Shown here piece by piece: positions 11,576 to 23,332 of a DNA stretch of 64,000 bases. The position numbers and the translations under genes are program-made. Below the pieces are notes generated by a model that was not told where the DNA came from, did no database searches, and saw only the letters and a list, made by a program, of their open reading frames with translations. Numbering within the stretch: position 1 is the stretch's first letter; each line of letters opens with the position of its first letter. The DNA comes from Acanthacorydalis orientalis. Lineage: Eukaryota; Arthropoda; Insecta; Megaloptera; Corydalidae. The stretch is from assembly GCA_034766995.1 (NCBI GenBank), contig CM068320.1:7542001-7606000 (forward strand). Reading direction: 5' to 3'.

Positions 11576-14287
11576 TTGATGAATCTTCAGTGTTGGCAAT
11601 ATTCTATTTTATGACGGCTTCGCAACGTGGCAAATTAAAATTAATTGTTATAATTATTATTCAACGAATCCATCCGATGACTATTAATGTGATGGAAGTT
11701 CATTTGCATATAAACAACATGCTGACTTTCATTAAATATTTGTTGAACACGGCAAACATTTTTTTCATGATGAATATCCGCTTAAATGTATGATGTTTTC
11801 AATGATTTTAAATATCTATGCGTACATTTTTCAGCTGTTAAATACATAATACATTTGCCATTTTTAATTACAATTAATTTTATTTTCTTTAAAAACATAA
11901 GAAATCTAAAAAGATCTTTATCGAATTCGGCATTTTAGAAAGCTTTAACTAAATCATTAGTTAAAAAATATTCTTTCATAAGTAGTTTACTTGAAGTAAA
12001 ATACTATTTGTAGAACTCAAACAGTTAAAAAAATACAAATGATTTTTATTTAATAAGCTACAAAAATACTCCCATATTTAATTTACGAGGAACTAAACAC
12101 TCAGTTATTATTCAAACTTTTTAAGTTTTTGTACCTTAATTTTTTTAATGTTTTTGTAACTTACGTTGTATGTCTTAAAAGTTATGCTAGTAATTTAATA
12201 AATAATATAAAAATGGTGATTAATCTAAATATAGATAACATTTTATAAACAAAAAAATGTTTTAATAATTATTAAGGCAAAAATGCTCAAGTTTAACCAA
12301 AATTTGAATTAAATCAACCAACTCGCTAGTTTATGCATGTGTATAAGTGTAGTAGTCTGTACAAATCAGGTAATGTAAAATTCAATTACTCCTGTAATGT
12401 AAATTTCGTTGAATTCAGTCAAGTCAATCTTATGAAATATAAAATGCAGCATTGTATAAAAATTCTAAGAAATGCAGCATCAGAAAAATTATTTCATATT
12501 TATTTTCATCAGTAAGTGACATAGATGTGAATATATATATATATATATATATATATAATGTTTTTTAAATTCAATAATCAGTATATAAAATTTAATATTG
12601 TTATATATTTTTTTCTGGAAATATGTAAAAAAAACTACACAGTGAAAAAATTTTATAATAATATTTCTTTTTTGGACCTACATCGATTTATATATAAATA
12701 AATTAATTATTTAAAACATTTTAACTCTTTTCACTAATTTTAAATATATTTTTAATGGATTGGACATTTTATTATGTTAAAAAAATAAATAACAGCATTT
12801 ATAAATAGTGAATTATAAAATTGTATTAATTTTTTTGAGAATTTTAGAGTTTTACTTCTTTTATTAAAAGTACTAAAAAGAAATATATTTTATTAATTAC
12901 CTTCTTAACCAATGTGTTTCCATTTGACTGAATTTTTTTAAAGTTTTATTTTTTATTGATATTTCTGTCACTATGGTAATAAAATATATATTTGATTTCC
13001 TTTTATAATAATTTTAATTTTTAAGTGAGTTTCCAATAAACCAATTTTAAATATTCATTACACTAGACACCTTGAGTCAGTTTTAACATAGTTACAGACA
13101 TATTTGAAATCGTTTTACTGAATTTTAATATTTATTTCAATGAAATTAATTATATAATTTATCAATTTTTTTTATTGTTCCGTAAATTCGCTTTTGATTT
13201 TCAATGATTATTGATTCTCACAATTAGTGTCAATACTTCCAAATTTTTTTAGCAGCTTGTAACTTCTTATAGAAAAAAATGCAGATTATGTATTTTAAAA
13301 TTAATAATAAACTAAATCCTTTACTAATACATTTATAAAGATATATGGATGTATGTATACATTTTTAATTTCTTAATGTACGTTGCTAAGCCACCTTTAG
13401 ATGTTATTAAAAAAGCATCTAGAAAAGTCAGAGAAACAAACTCTACTTTGTACGATCAAACATAACATCTCTTATTTCACAAATTACTGATTGGAATTTC
13501 AATTTAAATAACTTCATTATTTGTGTTAAAAAATTAAAATGCAAGAAAGATAGATTGTTTATCATTCTTATGAGGTTATGAGGACTACTAAAATATTTTT
13601 TATTTATTTAAATAAAATATATTTAAAAAACATAAGTAAAATATTTAAAGAGGTAACTAAATTATACAATCTATTATTGATATGATGAACAAAAATTCAA
13701 ATACGTATAGTATATTATAATCATGAATAAAATCAAGTAGATCAAATACGAGTTTACCTTAATTGAAAACCAATTAGTGATAAATCACTTTCTATCAAGC
13801 AAAAATATTTTTAAAATTATTTATATTATCATACATTTATATACATAATTATAACAGAATTTAATTATTAATAAATAAACAAAACAAAAATTACTTTTTT
13901 TATATGAATCAAGTTATCACATTTTCATATATACTATATTTAATCATCATATATTAACTATTTACATAATATACCATAAAGGGTAAAAATAAAACGAAAA
14001 TGGTGTATTCGAAGGTGACCGGAAATGCACATCGAGTGCGAATCAGTTCATCGATTGGTATATCGGTTAAGGTAGATGGATATGGGAAATATTTTCATTT
14101 TATTTGATTTTATTCCCAGTATCTATTAATAACTTTAACATATTGTTGTTAAATAATAAATTTTAATTATATTTTTTGTTTATTAATACAACTGTTCCAT
14201 TATAAAATTAAATTTTGTTGAATTAAAATAAATAGCAATTTAATAAAACTTTATTGTACATACACATGAATTAAAAATAAGTGTAAC

Positions 14288-14288
<1 letters not shown>
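11576..14288. other. AT-rich non-coding stretch
   Basis: From 11640 to 11760 there are homeodomain-like TAATTA/ATTAAT cores and an octamer-like ATTTGCAT at about 11702. Together with the adjacent island these are compatible with a regulatory region, but single sites this short also occur by chance in AT-rich DNA. A short (TA)n lies at 12530-12557. No gene recognised. Confidence 0.45.

Positions 14289-14339
<51 letters not shown>
14289..14339. repeat. Compound (TA)n (GA)n microsatellite
   Basis: About 24 bp of TA passes directly into about 27 bp of GA. The same TA-then-GA order recurs at 42211-42255 and 56303-56359. Confidence 0.95.
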
Positions 14340-14639
14340 AAGTTTTATATATATTGTTATATATGCATGTATACACACAGTATTGAGTCGACTTAAATTA
14401 AATTAAATATTTATTTAATTTATTGCAATTTTTGGATCTTGTGCAAAAATTAAGTACCTGTTAGTTCTATGTTATTTTGTTAATATACATTGTGGTGTGG
14501 AAATTTATTCGGTGCTTTTAAATTAAATCAATCGTTAATCTGCTTGAAATTAAAATATTTTTTTGTCATTTTAGAATTTTTAACTGCCAACCTTAACATT
14601 TAAAAACTGTATATATCTTTGCCAAGCAGTTGGTATAGT

Positions 14640-15600
14640 ATCATAAAACAATAGTGAACAGGATAGCGTCCGAAAAGTAGCATTTTAAACATTGCAAAAT
14701 TTGCTCATTCCAGTTGATGAAAAAATGCTTCCGAATCCAGGAAAATATTTTTTTCAGTTTTAAGAGAAGATTTTGTGACGCACAACATTTACAAAAAAAT
14801 ATTTTTAAGATTTCGGAGTAGTGATTTGTTTTTTTCTAGCCATGGACATGCTGGCCAACCGAAGGTATTGAAGATAAGAATCTTCAGCAGCTGTTAAATG
14901 AAAATCTCTCTCAGACTGAGCAGGAACTCGCTAAATAACTGGGAGTTGCCCAGAAATCATTTTCCTATCATCTACATCGGCTGAAAAAAATTCAAAAGCC
15001 AGACCAATATATTTCACATGATCTTAGCCTAACAAATAAAGAAAGAAGTTGTGATACGGATTGCCGTATCTGTGAAATATCTACATCGGCTCTGAAACCG
15101 AATATTCACCCCAAAATAGTATTATTGTATCTTTTGTAGGACATTAAGGGTGTAGTGCTTATTAGTTGCTCGAACTTTGGTGGTCTGCAATTTCTGAGTT
15201 TTATAGTCAACAGCTCATTCATTTAAGTGATGAATTTGGGAGAAAAAGACCATTCACTTGTAAGTGAATGAGATATCCTTTTGTAGCACGACAATTTTTG
15301 GTCGCACGTCGCGAGAAAGACAAATACTTTATTTTTTCATTGGGCTTGAACGTTCTTCTCATGCAGCATATTAACTAGATCTACCACCATTAGATTTTCA
15401 TTTGTTCCGGTCACTTCAGCATCACTTGGCTGGCACCCTTTTTAAACAGTGGAAGAGGTCCAAAAATACATTGACGACCTCATAGATTTACAGCCGTCAT
15501 CTTTTTTTGATAAAGAATTTGTTAGTTACCAGATAAATGAAACAATGTTGTGCAAAATAATAGGGAATATTTTGAGGATTGAAATTTATCTCATTTTTAC
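14640..15600 (+). pseudogene. Decayed mariner transposase, near full length
   Basis: Read in shifting frames on the plus strand, the order of a mariner transposase is recognisable. It shows GHAGQPK at about 14847, then the second helix-turn-helix (LSQTEQELAK..LGVAQ, 14908-14960), the linker KKIQKPDQYISHDL (about 14985-15025), an IKGVV block (about 15145), SQQLIHLSDE (about 15210), and then the DYHLFRSLQHHLAGT equivalent (about 15390-15440). The C-terminal WKRSKNTLTT.., PSSFFDKE stretch follows (15450-15520). Stops and indels are frequent. The irritans/mauritiana-type layout differs from the short mariner family in this window. Terminal repeats were not confidently found. Confidence 0.75.
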
Positions 15601-15649
15601 GGAAATAAACATTCATTTACTATAAAAAGGCATCAAATTAATGTGTATA

Positions 15650-15695
<46 letters not shown>

Positions 15696-16298
15696 CATTT
15701 ATTATTTTATTTTCATAATAATAACTTTCGGATACATTATCTCGTATTATAATTATTAAATATGTAATTTTGTTTGATTCAACTATTCTAACTTGGCCAG
15801 TGTAAAATTTATACGTAATGTTTAGAAAAACATTCAGTTAAAGAAAATGTTTTGCTCGTTTAATACGAATAATACCTTGAATTTGTTCTTTGACAACATT
15901 TGATTTAAACTCTCTAACTTAATAAGAGCCAGAGAAAGAACCGAGTAGTTGTTTATTCTTGCTGAACTAGGAAGCTGATTTATTACAAATCATTTTGTTC
16001 CAGTTTTTTTTTTGTTTAATTTTATATTTATTTATTGTAATAAATATAAAATTATAATATTATATATATATATATAAATGGAAGATTAATTTACATGTAC
16101 ATAAGGTTTATTTATTGAATTTTAGAAAAAATAATTCTCATCTATTGTTCTTTCCAATTTTTTAATACTGGCAAAATATATTACTATTAGATTTTGACGT
16201 AAATAAAAACAACTGTAATTTCAGAATACATAATATTTAATTTCTATAGAGAAAATTATTGGATTGTTGGAAATATAAAATGATATAATTAGTGGATT

Positions 16299-16330
<32 letters not shown>

Positions 16331-16679
16331 CTGAAGCAGATTAAGGAGTGTAAAAAAAATTTTCTCATACCGCAGACAACGATTTTCCTCGGCCACGCAG
16401 ATAAAATGGATAATTTTAAAAAAATAAAATGTAAAAAGACTAAATAAAATAATTTCAAACTTTCTGTTATCTTATTAGTTTTCAACGAGATATTATTAAT
16501 AAAAGATTATTGCAATTGTTATTTACGATTCAAATTTAATGCTATTAATTTTACGCACGAAGAAATCAAAGGGGATCGTAAATTTCATTTCGTACTTTAG
16601 ATGATCAAGTTATAAAAACGTTTGAGGACCACTGATTTAGAGAGAATTTTTTTGTACAAATGTATGTATAATAATCGAT

Positions 16680-16683
16680 TATA

Positions 16684-16730
<47 letters not shown>

Positions 16731-16743
16731 GTATGTATATAAT

Positions 16744-16775
<32 letters not shown>
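16680..16775. repeat. Interrupted (TA)n microsatellite
   Basis: TA repeats with TG and TAATTA interruptions. Confidence 0.9.
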
Positions 16776-18166
16776 ATTTATTTTATAAAGATTTTACGAA
16801 AAAAATTTCATGAGGAAAATATTTTTATTTTATTAGAACATCATAAAATATTATTTTACATAACAGTTCTGCTCAAAAATATTTTCATACTATATACTTA
16901 TTAATGTTTAGAATTAAAAAAATCTAAAAATTATAGAAATACAAATCATATTTTTTAATAAATGAGGTATACTTTACAAAAATTATAATTAAATCTAAGA
17001 TCCGTTAAAAGATTTATCGTTTTTCAGTTCTTATAGTAGTTAAAAATATTATGAGTATATAGAGGTAGTCAAATTTGTTCGCTATTTTGGAACGTAAATT
17101 GAATTTTACATTCTTGTATTTATTAAGAATTTAATTAGTTTTTAAATAAAAATTAGTTATTTTTGTATGTTCATATAATAACAGGACTCGAGATAAAATA
17201 TTACTTTTATCGATTTTTAAAATATGAAAGTAGATGACAAATTTATTTACAATAAAGTAATAACTGTAAATAATTGACATTCTTGAAATATTTTTTAATA
17301 CATTAACTTATGTTGAAATGTTGAATTTAGACACAAGTCTTTTTCACAGAAGTTTTTACTATTTTAGAGTTTTAAATAAAATACTAATTTGAACTGTACA
17401 CCCTAAAAACGTACATGTTACAATTTCTAATAAAAATTTCCAGAAATTTTTCTAGAATAGTCACTCTGCAGAGTATATTATTATACAAATATCTCACTAA
17501 ATAATATAAAAAAATGTTATGTTGTAGATAGTACTTCGGTCATACTTGCATATATTTAACCAAAACGAGTCAGCTCATATACATAAGCATCTTTAGTACA
17601 CGTCTTTGTTTTATTTTATATGGTTATTTTTGAGATACACGTCTATCTTCTAAAGGTATGAGTATCTTAATATTTATTTAAATTTAATTATTATTGACTT
17701 ATGGATTTACCAATTTAATAAAGTAGTAAATTGTTAATATAAGTAATATGTTAAAATAACCCCACTAATAATAACTAATTTGATATAATTAATTTCCCTC
17801 GTTTGTCTGTATATTCTTATAAACAAAAAGATAGACAGATATTTGAGGTTTAGAGATGTGTCGACAGCTAGGGAATTAGCGCCAGAGAGGGTATGGTACT
17901 ATAGGAATAATACATAGTAAAAATGATTTATTTGCAATTTTTTATCATTCGATCATAACTTAGAACTTATGTAGAAATTTTTTATAAATTGTTTACTCTT
18001 TTCATTATATATAATTAGTCTAGGATAATAATCAAAAAAAGAGCATATAAATTAGTTTTTAGATATTATTTTTGAAATTATTTTTTTTTTTCGAAAGCAG
18101 TTCAAGATTACTTGGACATTTTTTTTCCATTTAATAATATTTACACTTCTTTGATATTATATATGA

Positions 18167-18167
18167 G

Positions 18168-18244
<77 letters not shown>

Positions 18245-18250
18245 ATGTAT
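18167..18250. repeat. Mirror-arranged (CA)n (TA)n (TG)n microsatellite
   Basis: GCACACACACATACA on the left, about 50 bp of TA in the middle, and TGTGTGTGTGTATGTA on the right. The flanks are reverse complements of each other, so the whole tract can fold back on itself. Confidence 0.9.
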
Positions 18251-18568
18251 TTGTGTAATATTTACATTTTTGATAGATGAATTTACATATCTACTAAATT
18301 TATATTTCATTAATGTTATTTGCATTCTGTCAATAGTTGTCTTCTGTGAAGGTATATCTTAGGAATAAAGTAGCATCAATATAATTTTTGAAAAGAGTAT
18401 TCAAATATTTTAATGAAAATTATGCAAATATTTATTTCATTTTTAATTTAAAAATGATAATAACAGAACAATTCTTACGAAGTAAAATTAAATGATTCTC
18501 ACACCATTCGTTTCTAAAACTCGATCGTGTATCGACTTAAACTGAAGCATTCGTAATAAAATTAGACT

Positions 18569-18624
18569 GTGACTCTTCAAGAATGTGACCCAGCGAGAAT
18601 GTGACTCTCCAAGAATGCGACAAG
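18569..18624. repeat. 16-bp minisatellite, 3.5 units
   Basis: Units: 18569 gtgactcttcaagaat, 18585 gtgacccagcgagaat, 18601 gtgactctccaagaat, 18617 gcgacaag (partial). Confidence 0.85.
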
Positions 18625-19677
18625 ATCATAAATTCATAAATTTTCAAACAGAAATTTTGAGCAGTTGTTAATTTATTTCAGTTTTTTCGTTGTACTATTT
18701 TATAATTTATTCATCTACAATAAAATGTTATTAAATTGTAATTTTTTAAATATGATAAAAATAAATAAATAATTTTAGAAAAAATAAAGTATTCGCGAAT
18801 AATAAAAGCAGTATATGTATTTAACAATGTATTATAGGTGAAAATTAATCAAATAAATTAAATAAAATTATTGCAGCGGTTTTTTTATTATATTTTAAAT
18901 TTCATACATATATATATATATATATACTAGTAAGATTGAACACTCAATCTATTATTAATTGCTCTTTATATTTTTTTAATGAATAAAAAATACTATCTCA
19001 CATAAATGTTAGTTGAATAAATAATATACGTTTTTTTTTCAATATTGGAAAAAATGATTATTATCGACATTGTTTGATATTTGATTAGATATTTATGTTA
19101 GAATTAATTATAAATGACATTGCTAAAACTATATGTAATTCTTTGATCAACTTGAGTTATTCAATGATAATCGCATTGTGGGTTCCTTTTTTAACCATAA
19201 ATCAATTCTTAAGGATAAATCTCTTCCTGTACATTTACAAATACTTTTGCAAACATATTTAAGTTTACACATTGCGATTTAAATAATAATACTGCATTTT
19301 CGTTAAACTAAATCCTGAAATCAGCTTAATGGTACATATTTTCCATTTATGTACTTATTCTTTAGTAGTATTGACTCCAAACTGCCGTTAATCTATTTTC
19401 AGTAAAATTTTATCTCTTAACAACTAGGTATGTAAACATAACTACTTGTTAAAATCATCTTCTGCCAAACCTAATTTAAGTTGTATTCCTGTCTAGACAA
19501 GATAGATTAATAATTCGTTTCATTATTTATTTCGTCAGTAAGATGAAATTTGTTAATGGACATGGGAAATAAGTGTCTCCATGCACTGTTCATATGCATA
19601 TTTGTTATTTCAAGCCAGAATCCATGAGTGTTTCTAATAGTCATGAAACTGCTATAGTAATTCTTTTTTACCGTGAT
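18625..19677. other. AT-rich non-coding stretch
   Basis: A short (TA)n lies at 18906-18927. No gene, RNA or element recognised up to the transposon start. Confidence 0.6.
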
Positions 19678-19780
19678 TATACAGGGTAGCGGAAAAAGAA
19701 CGAAGGATTTTGAATAGTTAGTCCTTTTTTTGTTTAAATGTTTTCTCTCTTCTTTTCCAAATTTCATAAATAAAACTTTC

Positions 19781-19923
19781 ATGGAAAGGTATATGATAGA
19801 ACAACGTACGAAAAAAAAATGAATTTTATTTTGAAAATCAGCGTTCAATTATTTTGACGCAGCGAGGATATAGTCATTATTTTAATGATTTGATTATGAG
19901 TGACAAAGCTCATCTCCACTTAA
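19781..19923 (+). pseudogene. Tc1-like transposase, N-terminal part with internal deletion
   Basis: Starts at ATG 19781 and reads MERYMIEQRTKKK, the usual opening of this transposase family in arthropods. An indel in the A run at 19811-19819 shifts the frame. The next frame continues NEFYFENQRSIILTQRGY then SHYFN. It then passes without a break to DLIMSDKAHLHL, which corresponds to the first catalytic aspartate region (family pattern SDEAHFHL). The roughly 130 residues that should lie between these points are missing. The reading frame ends where cox3 begins at about 19924. Confidence 0.75.
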
Positions 19924-20530
19924 TTACATACTAACCATCCATTTCATTTAGTAGACTATATCCCCTGACCTTTAACCGGAGCTTTAGGTGCAATAATAAC
20001 AGTTTCTGGATTAATTATATGATTTCACTAATAAAATTTAACATTACTCTTATTAGGAAAATTAATTATCATTTTAACTATTCAATGATAACGAGATATT
20101 ACTCAAGAAGGAACTTTTCAAGGCCATCACACTTTAATCGTTTCTATTGGCTTACGATTATGAATAATTTTATTTATTATTTCTGAAGTATTCTTTTTTA
20201 TTAGATTTTTTGAGCTTTTGTTCATAGAAGCCTAAGTCCCTCAATTGAACTTGATGTTTTTTTGACCTCCTACAGGAATTACCCTTTTTAATCCTTTCCA
20301 AATTCTCCTTTTACATACAGCTATTTTATTAACATCATGAGTTACTCTTACTTGAGCTCACCATAGAATTATAGAAAACAACTACACTCATGGACTACGA
20401 GGATTATTTTCTTGTGTTTTATTAAATATTTACTTTATAATAAAAAACCATATGAATATATTGAAGCATGTTTTTCAATTATTGACTCAGTTTATGGGTA
20501 AACTTTTTTCATAGCTACAGGATTTTATGA
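19924..20530 (+). pseudogene. cox3: Nuclear mitochondrial insertion (numt): cox3 fragment
   Basis: With the invertebrate mitochondrial code the strand reads HTNHPFHLVDYIPWPLTGAL, then TVSGLIMWFH, TIQW, RDITQEGTFQGHHT, SIGLRLWMILFIISEVFFFI, SFFWAFVHSSLSPSIELD, FNPFQILLLHTAILLTSW, WAHHSIMENNYTHGL and YEYIEACFSIIDSVYG. TGA must be read as Trp and AGA as Ser for this to match cytochrome c oxidase subunit III. It starts at the very beginning of the gene and stops after the ATGF motif, about three quarters through. Three or more indels and a few stops (near 20030, 20090 and 20265) show it is dead nuclear sequence rather than mitochondrial contig contamination. It sits inside the transposase frame of the surrounding Tc1-like element. 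Confidence 0.92.
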
Positions 20531-21099
20531 ATAAACAAAACTGTAGAATATGGGCCACACAAAATTCAAAACCACTTCGTGAGACATAATTATATTCACT
20601 TAAGTGTACTGTTTGGTGCGGAGTAATGTCCGAAAGGATTATAGGCTCTTATTTCTTCGAAAATGAAGACGATACTGCTGTAATCATAAATGGTTCCCAA
20701 TATCGTACGATGATAGAACTATTTTTGAGGCCAGCTGTTGACAATCGTCCACAGATATGGTTCCAACAAGATGGAGCCGCAGCGCACGCAGCAAGGACAC
20801 GTTATGGTTTTACATGACATTTATGGTGAACGCACAATTTCAAGAAACACCAATTTTAATTGACCTGTGCGTTTGGCTGATTTGAATCTTCCCCGTTTTT
20901 TTTAGGAGTACTTAAAAGAACGTGTATAAATCAATAAGTCAAAAACTACCTGCAGCTAAAAAAAACAACATACGAGAAGAAACTCGAGCGTTATGTCCAG
21001 AAATGCTGAGAGAAGTGATTGAAAATGCTTTAGAAAGAGCTCGATTTTGTGAAGCCAAAAATGAACATCACTTACGTCATGTCATTTTTAATATGTAAT
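20528..21099 (+). pseudogene. Tc1-like transposase, C-terminal catalytic part
   Basis: Resumes with MNKQNCRIWATQNSKPLRET, the block that normally follows the first catalytic Asp. It continues to CTVWCGVMSERIIGSYFFEN (about 20606-20660) and to IWFQQDGAAAHAARTR (20755-20805), whose QQDGA contains the second catalytic Asp. The third catalytic region around LADLNLPRFF (20870-20900) is degraded. The C-terminus is well kept: EETRALCPEM, VIENALERARFCEAKNEHH, LRHVIFNM and stop at 21097-21099. A stop occurs at 20579 and several frameshifts lie between 20810 and 20970. Upstream neighbour is the numt, and transposase sequence starts within ten bases of its end. Confidence 0.85.
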
Positions 21100-21501
21100 C
21101 AGAAAAAATACCCATTCTTATATTATATTTTAAGAATATTATTTAAAAGAAGATTAAAGTATTACAAAACAAAAAAAACTATTAATGTTTTAAACACCTT
21201 CGCTTTCTGCGCCATCTGTATATGTTTTATTAACATCCTTATCATTACGTTTATAAGACGTAAAAATAATTGCTTAGATAAAAAATCATTGCAAAAAAGT
21301 TTAAGTATATTCAATAACTAAATAAAATAATAAACAGTTTATTATGTATATAAAAAAATTTTGTAAATCGAAATTTCTTAAAATTTTAGCGTCTGTACCT
21401 TAAGAAAAACTAAATGATTTACAAAATAAATAAATAAATAAATATGTGTTGCATTAAATACAAATATTTGATTTTTATATAAATATTAATGATTTTAATA
21501 T

Positions 21502-21565
<64 letters not shown>
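21502..21565. repeat. (TA)n microsatellite
   Basis: About 64 bp of TA with one TACATA break near its start. Confidence 0.95.
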
Positions 21566-21567
<2 letters not shown>

Positions 21568-22270
21568 TGATAATATAATAAAATCCATTGTACTATAAAC
21601 AACTTACCTGGTTTTTTTTTTAATTTTGTACAATTATTTTCATTATAATCGTATTTGTTATGAACCTGAAATAGTATTAATGCTCATTTTTACATTTAAT
21701 ACAAATTGTTTTTAATTTTTTATATTATTTATTTTTTTCTCTTCATTTTTTTAAAAATAACTGATCAAAGTCTTTCTGGATTCTTACTTAACATTGTTAT
21801 TTTTTCAATAATAAAAAAATGATAAATTATAAATTATGTTGAAAAAATATAAGCAAGTAAGCCTCATTTATTACTTAATAAATTGTAAACAACATTCTCA
21901 TAATAGAACAATATTTCGTTTATAATAAATTGATTTCTAAAAGTTAATAATGTAATTTTTATTTAGCGGTATGGGAATTTAACCGAAATTGAAATACTCA
22001 CTTAAATAGTACATATTTCCAGAAAAACAAATTTCGAGAAGATTTTATAAAACATATGGAAGAGTCTCTAACAATTTCCAAATTTCCTATAACAAGTATA
22101 TTTCTTTAAAGCGCATAATACTGAAATATCAATGTCACATATGTCATATGCTGGTATTTTTTCATTTTTCAAAATTTGTGTATAAATTCCAGTACTAGTA
22201 TCATCATCTTGCTTATCTGTTTTTATAAGTTCAGACAAAAAAACTCATAATACACACCAACATATATACC

Positions 22271-22273
<3 letters not shown>

Positions 22274-22358
<85 letters not shown>

Positions 22359-22383
22359 TATATATATATATATATATATATAT
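22274..22383. repeat. Long interrupted (TA)n microsatellite
   Basis: About 110 bp of TA with two TAGATA and one TAAATA interruptions. Confidence 0.95.
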
Positions 22384-23168
22384 GACTGATATTAGTCCTT
22401 TTTATCAAATTTTCATTGAAATAAATATAAATTGTTTTCATAGAGATTATTATTAATATTTGTTATAAACATAAGAATTATTTAATATAAAAAGAACTCT
22501 TTTTAGAAGACTTGAAGAAAAAAAATATAAATAAAAAATTCCAAACAAAATGTGATTCTAAATATTGAAACATATTTTGAAGGAATGTATCAATTTAAAG
22601 ATAAAATATTTTAAAGTTTTGAGGAAATTATGATCTTCCGTTAAAAATACATGCCATTAGTTACTGATAGTTCCTGATAGTTGTATAAAAATATCTAATA
22701 GTGTGATGTTATTTAAAATTTTAGTTTTAATAAAAAAAACATTTCGCTTGTAACATATTTTAAAACACATAATATTTATACAAAACCATATGTAAAAAAA
22801 CAATAGATTTAAGAACCTAAACTTCAGAAACAAAATTTAACATAGAAAGAATAATTCCAAATAATACATTTCTTACGAAATGTCATGTTCCGTATCTACT
22901 GTAGTTACCAAAACTAATAACATTATTATATAACTTTTTTATCTTTGAAATAAGTTACATACCAGAATAATAACAAACTTATGATATTGTTAGCAGTATC
23001 AATAAATTAAAAAAAGTATATATATATATATAATATCTACTATTATTAAATCTACAATATTGGAACTATTTTTGTTTATCAAAAGTAATAATTCATTATT
23101 ATACTTAATGGATATATTAGTTCAAGAAGTTTAACCTTCTATTGATGTTTTATTTTTTTTAATAAATT

Positions 23169-23199
23169 GAGCTATTAGAAACATTGATTCTAATAGCTC
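23169..23199. repeat. Perfect 12-bp hairpin
   Basis: gagctattagaa, seven-base loop acattga, then ttctaatagctc. The arms are exact reverse complements. Confidence 0.8.
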
Positions 23200-23332
23200 T
23201 AAAATTAGAAGTATTTTTTTAAAAGCTTATACAAAAAATAAGTAACAAAAAGGGTTAAAATATTTTCTGTATATGGAAAAAATATTTTTTATTCAATCTA
23301 CCAACCAAATAATTATATCGTGATATTAGATA

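Larger units (their letters stand above)
15601..18568. other. AT-rich non-coding stretch with several microsatellites
   Basis: TA tracts lie at 15653-15692, 16063-16077, 16303-16330 and 16680-16775 (the last interrupted by TG). A compound tract lies at 18167-18250. The section 17840-17910 is more balanced (cgacagctagggaattagcg) but too short to assign. Frames at 16237, 16622 and 18131 are translations of the microsatellites. Confidence 0.6.
19678..21400 (+). mobile_element. Tc1-like (DDE) transposon interrupted by a cox3 numt
   Basis: Plus-strand transposase pieces lie on both sides of mitochondrial DNA: an N-terminal part (19781-19923) and a C-terminal part (20528-21099). The element probably begins at tacagggtagcggaaaaaga (19678). 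A facing tacagacgctaaaat, read on the minus strand at about 21387-21401, is a weak candidate for the other end. The N-terminal part itself has an internal deletion that joins the first helix-turn-helix region to the first catalytic region. Confidence 0.65.
21401..23332. other. AT-rich non-coding stretch
   Basis: Microsatellites: AAAT units at 21424-21444, (TA)n at 21502-21565, a long interrupted TA/GA tract at 22274-22383 and a short TA tract at 23018-23033. An exact 12-bp inverted repeat lies at 23169-23199. No gene seen. Confidence 0.6.

Noticed and set aside
17840..17910. Possible LINE fragment (frame reading STARELAPERVWYY)
   Set aside because: About 20 residues without a diagnostic motif is too short to assign.
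23290..23315. ctaccaaccaaataatt just left of the mariner at 23333, resembling a facing terminal repeat
   Set aside because: Only nine bases match the terminal repeat, and no element body lies to its left. Probably chance or a very decayed end.
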